64,000 nt of DNA from Massilia violaceinigra. Its GTDB lineage: Bacteria > Pseudomonadota > Gammaproteobacteria > Burkholderiales > Burkholderiaceae_D. Each line of letters starts with the position of its first letter. Position 1 is the stretch's first letter. The stretch is from positions 186,001 to 250,000 of the forward strand of contig NZ_CP024608.1 of the NCBI RefSeq assembly GCF_002752675.1, given 5' to 3'. Positions 18,161 through 27,944 of the stretch are shown here, one piece after another. The notes beneath the pieces were generated by a model that saw nothing but the letters and a program-made list of their open reading frames with translations, had not been told where the DNA came from and searched no databases. Made by a program: the position numbers and the translations under genes.

Positions 18161-18532
18161 TCAGCGCTGGCCGGGCCACGGACGCGCGCCGCCGTACATA
18201 TGCAGGTGCAGGTGGTAGACTTCCTGGCCGCCGTCCGGACCGCTGTTGATGAGGGTCTTGTAGCCGCCGGCCGGCTTGCCGTCGGCGTCGTAAGTGACCT
18301 CGCAGCCATGCTCCTTGGCCAGCTTGGGCGCCAGCGCCAGCAGCTTGCCGAGCAGCGCGCCATGGGTTTCGTTGCACTCGGACAATGTCGCCACATGCAC
18401 CTTGGGAATGACCAGCAGGTGCACCGGTGCGGCCGGGTGGATATCCTTGAAGGCCAGCAACTCTTCATCTTCATAGACTATGCTGGAAGGAATTTGCTTG
18501 GCGGCGATTTTGCAAAAAAGGCAGTCGGTCAT
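18161..18532 (-). CDS. HIT family nucleotide phosphoramidase (HinT-like)
   Basis: The 123-residue protein has the HIT triad as H107-L-H109-L-H111 followed by MYGGARPW, and the N-terminal CLFCKI pair (Cys4, Cys7) common in bacterial HinT. These enzymes hydrolyse adenosine phosphoramidates and acyl-AMP species in the cytosol. Length and motif spacing match HinT. It lies between hisE (38 bases upstream) and tatA; that hisE-hinT-tatA linkage is commonly seen in betaproteobacteria. Confidence 0.93.
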   Translation of the reverse strand: MTDCLFCKIAAKQIPSSIVYEDEELLAFKDIHPAAPVHLLVIPKVHVATLSECNETHGALLGKLLALAPKLAKEHGCEVTYDADGKPAGGYKTLINSGPDGGQEVYHLHLHMYGGARPWPGQR

Positions 18533-18570
18533 GGATGGTTTCCGTTGTTGGGGTTGGCAGTGGTCGCGCT

Positions 18571-18909
18571 TCAGCTCGGGCGGGCGGCTTTTTCGGCCAG
18601 GCCCGACAAGCCTTCGCGGCGCGCCAGTTCATCGAGCACCTGCTGCGGGCTCAGGTCGAACTGGGCCAGCAGCACCAGCGAATGGAACCACAGATCGGCG
18701 CATTCGTACAGCACCTTGGAAACGTCGCCATCGACGCGCGCGTCTTTCGCGGCCATCACCAGCTCGGTGGCTTCTTCGCCGATTTTCTTGAGGATCGCAT
18801 CGTCGCCCTTGGAAAACAGGCGCGACACGTAGGACGTGGCGGGATCGCCCCCGTTTTCCAGCTTGCGCGATTCGATCGTTTGCGCCACGCGGGCAAGGGT
18901 CTGGCTCAT
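18571..18909 (-). CDS. hisE: Phosphoribosyl-ATP diphosphatase
   Basis: HisE hydrolyses phosphoribosyl-ATP to phosphoribosyl-AMP, the second step of histidine synthesis. The 112-residue protein starts at [16 protein letters not shown]; the ATG overlaps the hisI stop in an ATGA, which decides the start over longer in-frame alternatives. The conserved [14 protein letters not shown] and [14 protein letters not shown] contain the Mg-binding Glu and Asp residues of the all-alpha NTP-pyrophosphohydrolase fold. It is separate from HisI rather than fused as in enterics. Confidence 0.96.
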   Translation of the reverse strand: MSQTLARVAQTIESRKLENGGDPATSYVSRLFSKGDDAILKKIGEEATELVMAAKDARVDGDVSKVLYECADLWFHSLVLLAQFDLSPQQVLDELARREGLSGLAEKAARPS

Positions 18910-19355
18910 GGTGTGCTCTTTTTGGGATTGGTGTAAATCGTTTCCGGATCCTGCAGCACGGGATCGGTGACCAGCCAGTCGCCGGTTTTGGCGTCGCCGT
19001 CGAACTTCTGGAAGAAGCACGAATGGCGCCCGGTATGGCAGGCGATTGAGCCGGCCTGCTCGATCTTGAGGAGGATGACATCTTCATCGCAGTCGAGGCG
19101 GATTTCCAGCACCTTCTGGATGTGGCCCGACTCTTCGCCCTTGTGCCACAGCTTCTTGCGCGAGCGGCTCCAGTACACGGCCTCGCCCAGTTCCACCGTG
19201 CGCGCCAGCGCGTCGCGGTTCATCCAGGCGAACATCAGCACATCGTTCGAACCGGCTTCCTGGGCGATCACCGGCACCAGGCCGTTCTCGTCCCACTTGA
19301 CCTTTTTCAGCCAGCTGAAATTGGCCGCACTACTTGTTACGGCAGGCATGATCAT
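18906..19355 (-). CDS. hisI: Phosphoribosyl-AMP cyclohydrolase
   Basis: HisI opens the adenine ring of phosphoribosyl-AMP, the third step of histidine synthesis. The 149-residue protein has [12 protein letters not shown], the [19 protein letters not shown] active-site stretch and the zinc-ligand segment [10 protein letters not shown]. The ATG at 19355 is supported by GGAG nine bases upstream; a second Met two codons in is possible. The stop overlaps hisE (ATGA), and hisF ends six bases upstream of the start. Confidence 0.96.
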   Translation of the reverse strand: MIMPAVTSSAANFSWLKKVKWDENGLVPVIAQEAGSNDVLMFAWMNRDALARTVELGEAVYWSRSRKKLWHKGEESGHIQKVLEIRLDCDEDVILLKIEQAGSIACHTGRHSCFFQKFDGDAKTGDWLVTDPVLQDPETIYTNPKKSTP

Positions 19356-19361
19356 GTCGGT

Positions 19362-20123
19362 CTACTCCAAACGCATGGGAATGCCCTGCGCGGCCATGAA
19401 GCGCTTGGCTTCGCCGACCGTGTGCTGCCCATAGTGAAAAATACTGGCTGCCAGGACCGCATCGGCCTTGCCGATCCTGATGCCGTCGGCCAGGTCCTGC
19501 AGGCCGCCCACGCCGCCGGAGGCGATCACGGGAATGCCGATCGCGCTCGAGACGGCAGCCGTCAGGCCCAGGTCGAAACCGACCTTGGTGCCGTCGCGGT
19601 CCATGCTGGTGAGGAGGATTTCGCCGGCGCCCAGGCGCTCCATGTTCATCGCCCATGCGACCGCATCGAGGCCGGTGGCGCGCCGCCCGCCATGGGTGAA
19701 CACTTCCCACTTGCCGGGCGCGGTCTGCTTGGCGTCGATCGCCACCACGATGCACTGCGAGCCGTGCTTTTGCGAAGCCTCGAACACCAGCTCGGGATTG
19801 GTCACGGCCGAGCTGTTCATGCTGACCTTGTCGGCGCCGGCGTTGAGCAGGCGGCGCACGTCTTCGACCTTGCGCACGCCGCCGCCCACGGTAAGCGGGA
19901 TGAACACGGTGGAGGCCACCGCTTCGATGATGTGCAGGATCAGGTCGCGGTCGTCGGAGGACGCCGTGATGTCGAGGAAAGTGATCTCGTCGGCGCCCTG
20001 CTCATCGTAGCGGCGCGCGATTTCGACCGGGTCGCCGGCGTCGCGCAGCTCGGTGAAATTGACGCCCTTGACGACGCGCCCGTCGGTCACGTCGAGGCAG
20101 GGAATGATGCGTTTTGCAAGCAT
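19362..20123 (-). CDS. hisF: Imidazole glycerol phosphate synthase, cyclase subunit
   Basis: HisF is the (beta/alpha)8 barrel that, with HisH, converts PRFAR and ammonia into imidazole-glycerol phosphate and AICAR. The 253-residue protein begins [23 protein letters not shown], with the catalytic Asp in CLDV (Asp11), and has the phosphate-binding loops [12 protein letters not shown] and [17 protein letters not shown] duplicated half-barrel pattern shared with HisA is visible. It is 16 bases downstream of hisA. Confidence 0.97.
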   Translation of the reverse strand: MLAKRIIPCLDVTDGRVVKGVNFTELRDAGDPVEIARRYDEQGADEITFLDITASSDDRDLILHIIEAVASTVFIPLTVGGGVRKVEDVRRLLNAGADKVSMNSSAVTNPELVFEASQKHGSQCIVVAIDAKQTAPGKWEVFTHGGRRATGLDAVAWAMNMERLGAGEILLTSMDRDGTKVGFDLGLTAAVSSAIGIPVIASGGVGGLQDLADGIRIGKADAVLAASIFHYGQHTVGEAKRFMAAQGIPMRLE

Positions 20124-20139
20124 GGTGTGTTCTTCCGGC

Positions 20140-20916
20140 TTACGCCAGGTCGCCTTCGGTGAGTTCGTCGGCGCGGGCCTGGGCTTCGGCCAGGTTGATC
20201 GTGCCTTCGTAGATCGAACGGCCGCAGATCACGCCCTCGATGCCTTCGTCCTGCACCGCGCACAGTGCTTCGACGTCGCCCAGGTTGTGCAGGCCGCCGG
20301 AGGCGATGATGGGAATGCGCACGGCCTGGGCCAGCTTGACGGTCGCTTCGATGTTGATACCGCCCATCATGCCGTCGCGGCCGATGTCGGTGTAGATGAT
20401 CGATTCGACGCCGTAGGCTTCGAATTTGGTGGCCAAGTCGATCACTTCGTGGCCGCTCATCTTGCTCCAGCCGTCTGTTGCGACCTTGCCGTCCTTGGCA
20501 TCCAGGCCGACGATGATGTGGCCGGGGAAGGCGCCGCAGGCGTCGTGCAGGAAGCCGGGATTTTTAACGGCGGCGGTGCCGACGATGATGTAGGTGATGC
20601 CGTCGTCGAGATAGCGCTCGATGGTGTCGAGATCGCGGATGCCGCCGCCCAGCTGGACGGGGATCTCGTCGATATCGTTATCGACGGCGAACTCCTGCAC
20701 CACCTGCAGGATGGATTTGACGGCGGCCTCGTTTTTCGGCTTGCCGGCAAAGGCGCCGTTCAGGTCCACCAGGTGCAGGCGGCGCGCGCCCTGCTTGAGC
20801 CAGTGCAGCGCCATCTCGGCGGGGTCTTCGGAGAAGACGGTGGCAAGTTCCATATCGCCCTGTTTGAGGCGAACGCAGTGACCGTCTTTGAGGTCGATGG
20901 CAGGAATGAGCAGCAT
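20140..20916 (-). CDS. hisA: ProFAR isomerase (HisA)
   Basis: HisA performs the Amadori-type isomerisation of ProFAR to PRFAR. The 258-residue TIM barrel starts [21 protein letters not shown], with the catalytic Asp in PAIDLKDG, and carries [33 protein letters not shown] (second catalytic Asp) and [16 protein letters not shown]. Length is slightly above the enteric protein because of a longer C-terminus. Located between hisH (33 bases upstream) and hisF. Confidence 0.97.
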   Translation of the reverse strand: MLLIPAIDLKDGHCVRLKQGDMELATVFSEDPAEMALHWLKQGARRLHLVDLNGAFAGKPKNEAAVKSILQVVQEFAVDNDIDEIPVQLGGGIRDLDTIERYLDDGITYIIVGTAAVKNPGFLHDACGAFPGHIIVGLDAKDGKVATDGWSKMSGHEVIDLATKFEAYGVESIIYTDIGRDGMMGGINIEATVKLAQAVRIPIIASGGLHNLGDVEALCAVQDEGIEGVICGRSIYEGTINLAEAQARADELTEGDLA

Positions 20917-20949
20917 GATCGGTTATCGCTTAGTTGGTTGGGTGGTGAA

Positions 20950-21588
20950 TCAAGGATTCCAGTGAACGAAGTTCTTGTACAGCTGCAGCCCCGCGCCGGC
21001 GCTTTTCTCCGGGTGGAACTGGGTCGCGAAAATATTATCGCGGGCGACGGCGCAACAGAACGGCGCGCCGTAATCGGTTTCACCGGCGGTGAGGCTGGCA
21101 TCGTCAGGCTGGACATAGTAGCTGTGCACGAAATAGAAGTAGCTATCGTCGAGGATACCCTGCCACAGCGGATGCTGGCGCACTTGTCTGACGCGGTTCC
21201 AGCCCATCTGCGGCACCTTGAAGCGCGAACCGTCCGGCTGCAGGCGGCCATCGAGCTGGAAGCGCACCACTTTGCCGGGCAACAGGCCCAGGCCGGGGGT
21301 GTCGGCTTCCTCGCTTGAGTCGAACAGCATCTGTTCGCCGACGCACACGCCCATCACGGGACGGGTCTTGGCGGCGCGCAGCAGGGCTTCCTCGACGCCG
21401 GACTGGCGCAGGCTGGCCATGCAGTCGCGCATGGCGCCCTGCCCGGGCAGGACGATCCGGTCGGCGGAATCGATCGCGGCGACATCGCCGGAAATAAGCA
21501 CTTCGGCTTCTGGAGCGACGGCGCGCAGGGCTTGCGCCACCGAGCGCAGATTGCCCATGCCGTAATCGACCACAACAATTTTATTCAT
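20950..21588 (-). CDS. hisH: Imidazole glycerol phosphate synthase, glutaminase subunit
   Basis: HisH is a class I glutamine amidotransferase that supplies ammonia to HisF. The 212-residue protein has [12 protein letters not shown] at the N-terminus, the nucleophile Cys in [15 protein letters not shown] (the canonical GxCxGxQ elbow), and the His/Glu pair in ATQFHPEKS. The 143 bases upstream of its start, separating it from hisB, hold one copy of the dispersed inverted repeat (21605-21696). Confidence 0.97.
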   Translation of the reverse strand: MNKIVVVDYGMGNLRSVAQALRAVAPEAEVLISGDVAAIDSADRIVLPGQGAMRDCMASLRQSGVEEALLRAAKTRPVMGVCVGEQMLFDSSEEADTPGLGLLPGKVVRFQLDGRLQPDGSRFKVPQMGWNRVRQVRQHPLWQGILDDSYFYFVHSYYVQPDDASLTAGETDYGAPFCCAVARDNIFATQFHPEKSAGAGLQLYKNFVHWNP

Positions 21589-21604
21589 AGCAATTCAAAT
21601 TTAC

Positions 21605-21696
21605 CGTCGTTCCCGCGCAGGCGGGAACCCAAGTTTGCGCGCTCAGCCGGCAGAACTTGGGTCCCCGCCGAGTGCCGCCTTGGCGCGGGAATGACG
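21605..21696. repeat. REPIN-like dispersed inverted repeat, copy A (within his operon)
   Basis: Two imperfect palindromes face each other. The left starts CGTCGTTCCCGCGCAG and continues GCGGGAACCCAAGTT; the right starts AACTTGGGTCCCCGCC, carries a longer arm (GAGTGCCGCCTTGGC) and ends GCGGGAATGACG. It lies between hisB and hisH. Left arm is the short type and right arm the long type, a hybrid of the forms seen in the other copies (23451, 58116, 61323). Confidence 0.85.
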
Positions 21697-21731
21697 AGGG
21701 TGGTGGTGACAGCATGATTGCCGGTGGACGC

Positions 21732-22322
21732 TTAGAGACTACCCTTTGTCGAAGGAATCGTCCCCGCCGACCGCGCATCGAGTTCCGCAGCCATGCGCAG
21801 CGCACGGCCGAAGGCCTTGAACACGGTCTCGCACTGATGGTGGGCGTTCTCGCCGCGCAGGTTATCGATATGCAGCGACACCAGCGCGTGGTTCACAAAC
21901 CCCTGGAAAAACTCATGCGCCAGGTCGACATCGAAATTGCCGATCATCGAGCGCTTCCACGGCACGTGCATTTCCAGGCCCGGGCGGCCCGAAAAATCGA
22001 TCACCACGCGCGACAGCGCTTCGTCCAGCGGCACATAGGCATGGCCGTAACGGCGGATGCCCTTCTTGTCGCCGATCGCCTTGGCCACCGCCATGCCGAG
22101 CGTGATGCCGGTGTCTTCCACCGTGTGGTGGGCATCGATATGCAGGTCGCCCACGCATTCGATATCGAGGTCGATCAGGCCGTGGCGCGCGATCTGGTCG
22201 AGCATGTGGTCGAGGAAAGGCACGCCCGTATTGAGCTTTTGCTGGCCGGTGCCATCGAGGTTGATCGCGACGCGGATTTGCGTCTCGTTGGTGTTGCGCG
22301 TTATGTCTGCGGTGCGGGTCAT
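21732..22322 (-). CDS. hisB: Imidazoleglycerol-phosphate dehydratase
   Basis: HisB dehydrates imidazole-glycerol phosphate to imidazole-acetol phosphate. The 196-residue protein is the monofunctional form; the histidinol-phosphatase domain of enteric HisB is absent. The metal-binding motifs are present: [35 protein letters not shown] and [14 protein letters not shown]. It starts 11 bases after hisC ends. After its stop the operon is interrupted by repeat copy A before hisH. Confidence 0.97.
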   Translation of the reverse strand: MTRTADITRNTNETQIRVAINLDGTGQQKLNTGVPFLDHMLDQIARHGLIDLDIECVGDLHIDAHHTVEDTGITLGMAVAKAIGDKKGIRRYGHAYVPLDEALSRVVIDFSGRPGLEMHVPWKRSMIGNFDVDLAHEFFQGFVNHALVSLHIDNLRGENAHHQCETVFKAFGRALRMAAELDARSAGTIPSTKGSL

Positions 22323-22333
22323 GGGAGGCTCGG

Positions 22334-23428
22334 TTAGTGCGAAGTCAGCGATGCCTTGATGGCATCCAGGAAAATGGCATTTTCTTCAGGTGTGCTCACG
22401 GTCACGCGGATGCATCCGCCCAATCCGTGCATTTTACTCACATTTTTAATCATGACCTTGTCCGCGTCGAGGCGCGCGCAGGACGCATCCGCATCGGGCA
22501 GGCGCACCAGCAGGAAGTTGGCGGCCGACGGAAATACCGTCACGCCGGGCAGCGCGGCCAGGTCGGCCGCCAGCTGTTCGCGCGCGGCGATCAGCAGGGT
22601 GGCCTGGTCGTTCAGGGCCTCCAGGTGATCGAGCGCGAATTCGGCGGCGGTCTGGGTCAGCACATTGATGTTGTACGGCGGGCGCACCTTGTCGAACTGC
22701 GCCAGCAGCTTGGGCGCGGCCGCCATGTAGCCCAGGCGGATGCCGGCCAGGCCCAGTTTCGAGACGGTGCGCATGACGACCATGTTCTCGAACTCGGGCA
22801 GGCGCTCCATGAAGGAGGTGCGCGCGAACGGGCCGTAGGCTTCGTCGACGACGACGATGCCGGTGTCGCCGACGGCGCGGATGATCTCGACCATCTCGGC
22901 CGGGTCGAACAGGTTGCCGGTCGGGTTGTTCGGGTAGGCCAGGAACACCAGGGCGGGCTTGTGCTCGGCGATTTTGGCGAGCATGGTGGCTTTATCGAGC
23001 GTCATGTCGGCGCGCAGCGGCACGCCGACGAAGTCGGCGCCGGCCAGCATGGCGGAACGCGAGAACATCACGAAGCCGGGCGTGGGCGCCAGGATCACGG
23101 GACGGCGCGCGCCGCCGGCGACGGCGGTGGCCATGATCGAGATCAGTTCATCGGAGCCGTTGCCGAGGATGACGTCGTAACCGTCCGGCACGCCCAGACG
23201 GGTGCAGATCTTGTGTTTGAGCGTGGCGTTGCTTGGCAGCGGATAGCGGTTCAGGACCGCGGCGGCCAGGCGATGGCCGAGTTCTTCGCGCAGGTGGGCA
23301 GGCAGCGAGTATGGGTTCTCCATCGCGTCGAGTTTGATGTAGCCGTCGGCGTCGGGGACGACGTAGGCATGGTCGGCCTGGACCTCGGGACGGATCGTGT
23401 TGGCGATCAGCGTGTCGATGAAACTCAT
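22334..23428 (-). CDS. hisC: Histidinol-phosphate aminotransferase
   Basis: HisC transaminates imidazole-acetol phosphate to histidinol phosphate using PLP. The 364-residue fold-type I aminotransferase has NPYSLP near the N-terminus, [27 protein letters not shown] and the PLP-lysine motif [14 protein letters not shown] with Lys224. Between its start and the upstream methyltransferase gene lies 153 bases containing repeat copy B, so the gene order hisD - methyltransferase - repeat - hisC departs from the usual hisD-hisC adjacency. Confidence 0.97.
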   Translation of the reverse strand: MSFIDTLIANTIRPEVQADHAYVVPDADGYIKLDAMENPYSLPAHLREELGHRLAAAVLNRYPLPSNATLKHKICTRLGVPDGYDVILGNGSDELISIMATAVAGGARRPVILAPTPGFVMFSRSAMLAGADFVGVPLRADMTLDKATMLAKIAEHKPALVFLAYPNNPTGNLFDPAEMVEIIRAVGDTGIVVVDEAYGPFARTSFMERLPEFENMVVMRTVSKLGLAGIRLGYMAAAPKLLAQFDKVRPPYNINVLTQTAAEFALDHLEALNDQATLLIAAREQLAADLAALPGVTVFPSAANFLLVRLPDADASCARLDADKVMIKNVSKMHGLGGCIRVTVSTPEENAIFLDAIKASLTSH

Positions 23429-23450
23429 GCTGCTTTGCTCCTTAAGTTAT

Positions 23451-23537
23451 CGTCGTTCCCGCGCAGGCGGGAACCCAAGTTTGTCGAGCCGCTAATGGCT
23501 TCGGTACGAACTTGGGTTCCCGCCTGCGCGGGAACGA
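23451..23537. repeat. REPIN-like dispersed inverted repeat, copy B (within his operon)
   Basis: Nearly perfect inverted pair of short-type palindromes: CGTCGTTCCCGCGCAG + GCGGGAACCCAAGTT on the left, and AACTTGGGTTCCCGCC + TGCGCGGGAACGA on the right, with a roughly 27-base spacer. The full element would fold into a long stem. It lies between the methyltransferase gene and hisC. Its spacer resembles that of copy D (ATGGCTTC/GTGGCTTC shared), evidence for one family. Confidence 0.87.
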
Positions 23538-23581
23538 TGGCGCTGGCGGTGGTGGTGGCGGTAGTTGTAGTGGGAACGACG

Positions 23582-24397
23582 CTATGCATTTTCAGCCTGC
23601 ACAGTCTTCTTGGCCGGCTTGCGCTTCTTGACCATTTCCTGCTCCGGCGGCGACGCCAGTCGCGCTGCAATAATTTCGCAGTACGCGGCATTGAGCTCGA
23701 AGCCGACGAAATTGCGACCGCAGCGCTTGGCCGCCATGGCCGTGGTGCCGCTGCCCATGAACAAATCCATCACCACGCCATCCGGCGGGCACGAGGCCTT
23801 GACCATGCGCTCGATGATTTCCAGCGGCTTCTGGGTCGGATGATCGGCCCGCTCAGGGTGTTCCTTGTGCAGGCGCGACACGCTCCACAAATCCTTGGGG
23901 TTGTAGCCCACTTCGAGCCACTTCGCCCCGACGAAAATCGAGCGCGAACGGGCCTTCTTGGTCGCCGCGTCGTAGGGAATACGCACCGCGTCCAGGTCGA
24001 AGTAGTAATCCTTGCGGTTGACGAAGAAACCGATCGTGTCGTGCACCGAACTGAAACTTCGCACGCTGCCGCCCATCGACGGTACCCGCCGGTCCCAGAT
24101 AATCTCGTTCATCATCGTCATGCGCTGCTTGAGCATGACGAAAATCTCGGGCGAAAAGCGCCACGTCAAAAAGATGTACAGGCTGCCGTTGGGTTTGAGC
24201 TTGGGCAGCGCCTTCGAAATCCATTGCTCGGTCCACGCCAGGTAATCGGCCACGCTTTGCTGGTCGGAGTCGTTGCCGTAGTCCTTGCCGAGGTTATACG
24301 GGGGATCGGTCAGAATCAGGTCGATGGAACCGTCCGGGATGCGCGCCAGTCCGGCCAGCGCATCCTCGCAAAATACCTGATTGAGCCAGTCGCTCAT
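23582..24397 (-). CDS. DNA adenine-N6-type methyltransferase (DPPY, beta order) embedded in his operon
   Basis: The 271-residue protein has motif [10 protein letters not shown] (DPPY at 31-34) before the SAM-binding motif [14 protein letters not shown] (213-225). That is the beta-class order, found in CcrM/HinfI-type adenine-N6 methylases, some of which are N4-cytosine enzymes. [14 protein letters not shown] (motif X region) and RADHPTQKP are also typical. The likely reaction is SAM-dependent methylation of a base in a short DNA target; the target cannot be read from sequence. Its ATG overlaps the hisD stop (ATGA), so its synthesis is tied to histidine genes. No restriction endonuclease lies nearby, so it looks like an orphan methylase. 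The C-terminal tail is Lys-rich. Confidence 0.92.
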   Translation of the reverse strand: MSDWLNQVFCEDALAGLARIPDGSIDLILTDPPYNLGKDYGNDSDQQSVADYLAWTEQWISKALPKLKPNGSLYIFLTWRFSPEIFVMLKQRMTMMNEIIWDRRVPSMGGSVRSFSSVHDTIGFFVNRKDYYFDLDAVRIPYDAATKKARSRSIFVGAKWLEVGYNPKDLWSVSRLHKEHPERADHPTQKPLEIIERMVKASCPPDGVVMDLFMGSGTTAMAAKRCGRNFVGFELNAAYCEIIAARLASPPEQEMVKKRKPAKKTVQAENA

Positions 24398-25716
24398 GCC
24401 GCCGGTCGCAATCGCAGTTCAGCGCTGCGGGCGTGCGCCTGCAAGCCTTCGCCGTACGCCAGTTCGGCCGCGACCTTGCCGAGCGTTTGCGCGCCCGCTT
24501 CGCTCACGAAAATGACGGACGAGCGCTTCTGGAAGTCGTACACGCCCAGCGGCGACGAAAAACGCGCCGTGCGCGAGGTCGGCAGCACATGGTTCGGGCC
24601 GCAGCAGTAGTCGCCCAGCGACTCGGACGAAAAGCGCCCGAGGAACATGGCGCCGGCGTGGCGGATGCGGTCGGCCCACTGCTGCGGGTCCTCGGCCGAA
24701 ATCTCCAGGTGCTCGGCGGCGATGGCGTTGGCGATATCGCACGCTTCCTGCATGTCGCGCACCTTGACCAGCGCGCCGCGGTCGGTCATCGAGGTGCGGA
24801 TGGTGCCCGCGCGCGGCATGGTCGGCAGCAGCTTGTGGATGCTCGCTTCGACCTTGGCGATGTAGTCGGCATCAGGGCACAGCATGATCGCCTGCGCCAG
24901 TTCGTCGTGTTCGGCCTGCGAAAACAGGTCCATCGCGACCCAGTCCGGGTCGGTGGTGCCGTCGCACAGCACCAGGATTTCGGACGGCCCGGCGATCATG
25001 TCGATGCCGACGGTACCGAACACGCGCCGCTTGGCCGCGGCCACGTAGGCGTTGCCGGGACCGACGATCTTGTCGACCGGGGCGATGGTGGCGGTGCCGT
25101 AGGCCAGCGCGCCCACTGCCTGGGCGCCGCCGATGGTGATCACGCGCGTGACGCCCGCGATCGCGGCGGCGGCCAGCACCATCTGGTTCTTCACGCCGTC
25201 GGGCGTGGGCACCACCATGATGATTTCAGCCACCCCGGCCACCTTGGCCGGCACGGCATTCATCAGCACCGACGACGGATACGCCGCCTTGCCGCCCGGG
25301 ACGTAGATGCCGACCCGGTCGAGCGGCGTGATTTTCTGGCCCAGCACCGTGCCGTCCGGCTCGGTGTAGGTAAAGCCGCGCAGTTCTTCCTTCTGGCGCT
25401 CGTGGAATATGCGAATCCGTTCGGCCGCCGTTTCGAGCGCCACGCGCTGGGCCGCCGGCAGGGCGCGCAACGCGGCCTGCAGTTCGGCTTGCGGCACGTC
25501 GAAGGCGGCCATGCTGGCGGCGCCGCCGGGAATGCGGTCGAATTTGTTGGTGTATTCGAGGACGGCGGCGTCGCCCCGGTGTTTGACATCATGCAGGATC
25601 GCCGCCACCGATTTTTCAATCGCTTCATCGGTGGACGCTTCGAAGGCCAGCAGGGTTTCGAGGCGTTGTTTGAAGTCCGGCTGGGCGGAGTCGAGGTGGC
25701 GGATCTGAATGGTCAT
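24394..25716 (-). CDS. hisD: Histidinol dehydrogenase
   Basis: HisD makes the last two NAD-dependent oxidations from histidinol to histidine. The 440-residue protein contains [27 protein letters not shown], the Rossmann-like [23 protein letters not shown], the zinc-ligand region [13 protein letters not shown] with its Gln/His, and [20 protein letters not shown]. Length is normal. It follows hisG by 13 bases and its stop overlaps the methyltransferase start. Confidence 0.97.
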   Translation of the reverse strand: MTIQIRHLDSAQPDFKQRLETLLAFEASTDEAIEKSVAAILHDVKHRGDAAVLEYTNKFDRIPGGAASMAAFDVPQAELQAALRALPAAQRVALETAAERIRIFHERQKEELRGFTYTEPDGTVLGQKITPLDRVGIYVPGGKAAYPSSVLMNAVPAKVAGVAEIIMVVPTPDGVKNQMVLAAAAIAGVTRVITIGGAQAVGALAYGTATIAPVDKIVGPGNAYVAAAKRRVFGTVGIDMIAGPSEILVLCDGTTDPDWVAMDLFSQAEHDELAQAIMLCPDADYIAKVEASIHKLLPTMPRAGTIRTSMTDRGALVKVRDMQEACDIANAIAAEHLEISAEDPQQWADRIRHAGAMFLGRFSSESLGDYCCGPNHVLPTSRTARFSSPLGVYDFQKRSSVIFVSEAGAQTLGKVAAELAYGEGLQAHARSAELRLRPAA

Positions 25717-25729
25717 GATAGTGTGATGT

Positions 25730-26407
25730 TTAAGCTTGGTTGTTCAATCGCGACGCTCGTTCGAACGCCTCGAGAATCGGTTGCAAACGCTCTCGCTTGA
25801 GCTTGAGCGCGGCCTGGTTGACGACCAGGCGCGAGGAAATGTCCATGATCTCTTCGACTTCGACCAGGTTGTTGGCGCGCAGGGTGCTGCCGGTGGAAAC
25901 CACGTCGACAATCGCGTCCGACAGGCCGACCAGGGGAGCGAGCTCCATCGAGCCATACAGCTTGATCAGGTCGACGTGCACGCCCTTGGCGGCGAAGTGC
26001 TCGCGCGCGGTCTGGACGAACTTGGTGGCCACGCGCAGGCGCGCGCCCTGGCGCACTGCCTTGTCGTAGTCGAAGCCGGCGTTCACAGCCACCGACATGC
26101 GGCATTTGGCGATGTTCAGGTCGATCGGCTGGTACAAGCCTTCACCGCCATGCTCGAGCAGGACATCCTTGCCAGCCACGCCGAAATCGGCAGCGCCGTA
26201 CTGCACGTAGGTCGGCACATCCGACGCGCGCACGATGATGACGCGCACGTGCGGATCGTTGGTCGCCAAAATCAGCTTGCGCGAGGTCTCCGGATTTTCG
26301 GTGACGGTGATGCCGGCCGCCGCCAGGAGCGGCATGGTGTCGTCGAAGATGCGGCCTTTCGACAACGCCAGGATCAGGGAATTGGCCGGGTTACTGAATG
26401 TACTCAT
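25730..26407 (-). CDS. hisG: ATP phosphoribosyltransferase, short form
   Basis: HisG condenses ATP with PRPP, the first committed step of histidine synthesis. The 225-residue protein starts [24 protein letters not shown] and has [13 protein letters not shown] and the PRPP-binding [34 protein letters not shown]. It lacks the C-terminal regulatory domain of the ~300-residue long form. Short HisG needs the HisZ regulatory subunit, which is not present in this window. The start was set at the ATG at 26407; an upstream in-frame extension into murA sequence is spurious. It is 20 bases downstream of murA. Confidence 0.97.
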   Translation of the reverse strand: MSTFSNPANSLILALSKGRIFDDTMPLLAAAGITVTENPETSRKLILATNDPHVRVIIVRASDVPTYVQYGAADFGVAGKDVLLEHGGEGLYQPIDLNIAKCRMSVAVNAGFDYDKAVRQGARLRVATKFVQTAREHFAAKGVHVDLIKLYGSMELAPLVGLSDAIVDVVSTGSTLRANNLVEVEEIMDISSRLVVNQAALKLKRERLQPILEAFERASRLNNQA

Positions 26408-26427
26408 CGATATTTTCTCTGGCTTCT

Positions 26428-27678
26428 TTACTTGATGCGGACGATGTTGGCGCCCACCGCCGACAGCTTCACTTCCATGCGGTCGTAGCCGCGGTCGAGG
26501 TGATAGATGCGGTCGATGATGGTGGTGCCTTGCGCGGCCATGGCGGCGATCACCAGCGAGGCCGACGCGCGCAGGTCGGTCGCCATCACGGGCGCGCCCA
26601 CCAGCCGGTCCACGCCCTTGACGTGGGCGGTGTTGCCCTCGGTCTGGATCGAGGCGCCGAGGCGGTTCATTTCCTGCACGTGCATGAAGCGGTTCTCGAA
26701 GATCGTCTCGGTGATGCGGCTCGCGCCCGAGGCGATGGTGTTCACCGCCATGAACTGGGCCTGCATGTCGGTCGGGAAGCCCGGGTATTCGGTGGTGCGG
26801 AACGACACCGGCTTGGGACGGCCGCCCATCTGCGCGCGGATCGAAGCGGGACCCATGGTCATCACCAGGCCGATGTCGCGCAGCTTGTCGAGCGCCACGT
26901 CGAAGTAGTCGGTGCGGGTATTCTTGAGCAGGATGTCGCCCCCGGTGGCCGCCACCGCGCACAGGAACGTGGCCGCTTCGATGCGGTCGGAAATGACCGC
27001 GTGCTTGGCGCCGTGCAGTTCGGCCACGCCCTGGATCACCAGGCGGTCGGTGCCGATGCCCTCGATCTTCGCGCCCATGGCGACCAGCAGGTTGGCCAGG
27101 TCGGTCACTTCCGGCTCGCGCGCGGCGTTTTCCAGGACCGTTTCGCCTTCGGCCAGGGTCGCCGCCATCAGCAGGTTTTCGGTGCCGGTGACGGTGATCA
27201 TGTCGGTGCGGATGCGCGCGCCCTTGAGCTTTTTGCACTTGGCGTAGATGTAGCCGCCTTCGATAGTGATCTCGGCTCCGAGCGCGCGCAAGCCCTTGAT
27301 GTGCTGGTCGACCGGACGCGAACCGATGGCGCAGCCGCCCGGCAGCGAGACCTTGGCTTCGCCGAAGCGCGCCAGCAGGGGGCCGAGCACCAGGATCGAG
27401 GCGCGCATGGTCTTGACCAGCTCATAGGGCGCTTCCAGCGTGGTGATGGCGCTGCCGTTGAGGGTGACGCGCTCGTCGTCCTGCGACACCGCCAGGCCGG
27501 TCTGGGCCAGCAGCTTGAGGATGGTCTTGACGTCGTGCAGGCGCGGCACGTTCGACAGTTCAAGGTTTCCCGAGGTGAGCAAACCGGCGCACAGGATCGG
27601 CAGGGCCGCGTTCTTGGCGCCCGAAATGACGATTTCCCCTTCGAGGCGCTTGCCTCCGACCACTTGGAGCTTGTCCAT
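26428..27678 (-). CDS. murA: UDP-N-acetylglucosamine 1-carboxyvinyltransferase
   Basis: MurA transfers enolpyruvate from PEP to UDP-GlcNAc, the first committed step of peptidoglycan synthesis. The 416-residue protein begins [29 protein letters not shown] (KN pair in the active site) and contains the loop [18 protein letters not shown] with the Cys that is alkylated by fosfomycin. The Cys is present, so the enzyme should be fosfomycin-sensitive in principle. [20 protein letters not shown] is another signature. It sits between the BolA-type gene and hisG. Confidence 0.97.
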   Translation of the reverse strand: MDKLQVVGGKRLEGEIVISGAKNAALPILCAGLLTSGNLELSNVPRLHDVKTILKLLAQTGLAVSQDDERVTLNGSAITTLEAPYELVKTMRASILVLGPLLARFGEAKVSLPGGCAIGSRPVDQHIKGLRALGAEITIEGGYIYAKCKKLKGARIRTDMITVTGTENLLMAATLAEGETVLENAAREPEVTDLANLLVAMGAKIEGIGTDRLVIQGVAELHGAKHAVISDRIEAATFLCAVAATGGDILLKNTRTDYFDVALDKLRDIGLVMTMGPASIRAQMGGRPKPVSFRTTEYPGFPTDMQAQFMAVNTIASGASRITETIFENRFMHVQEMNRLGASIQTEGNTAHVKGVDRLVGAPVMATDLRASASLVIAAMAAQGTTIIDRIYHLDRGYDRMEVKLSAVGANIVRIK

Positions 27679-27692
27679 GCTTATTTATCCTT

Positions 27693-27929
27693 TTATCCTT
27701 GGTATTCTTCGGGGGTGAGCGTTTTCATCGACAGCGCGTGGATTTCTTCGCGCATGCGGTCGCCCAGCGCCGCGTAGACGATCTGGTGGCGCTGGATCGG
27801 GCGCTTGCCGGCAAACGCCGGCGAGACGATGACGGCGGTGAAGTGCTGGCCGTCGCCCTCCACTTCGAGGTGGGTGCATTCGAGACCGGCGCTGATGTAG
27901 CCGTGGATGAGTTCTGGTGTGGTAGCCAC
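27693..27929 (-). CDS. BolA/IbaG family iron-sulfur-associated protein
   Basis: The 78-residue protein matches the IbaG/YrbA branch of BolA: HGYISAGLECTHLEVEGDGQHFTAVIVSPAFAGKRPIQRHQIVYAALGDRM. The conserved Cys (in LECTHL) and His (in KRPIQRHQIVY) are those used with monothiol glutaredoxin to coordinate [2Fe-2S] clusters. A monothiol glutaredoxin gene lies in the same window at 54000. Upstream of murA in the same order as in other betaproteobacteria and E. coli (yrbA-murA). Confidence 0.94.
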   Translation of the reverse strand: MATTPELIHGYISAGLECTHLEVEGDGQHFTAVIVSPAFAGKRPIQRHQIVYAALGDRMREEIHALSMKTLTPEEYQG

Positions 27930-27944
27930 GATAAATTCCTCTGA

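Noticed and set aside
26408..27238. In-frame extension upstream of hisG into murA
   Set aside because: Translation is Arg/Gly/His-rich and unlike HisG; the ATG at 26407 gives the normal short-form length.
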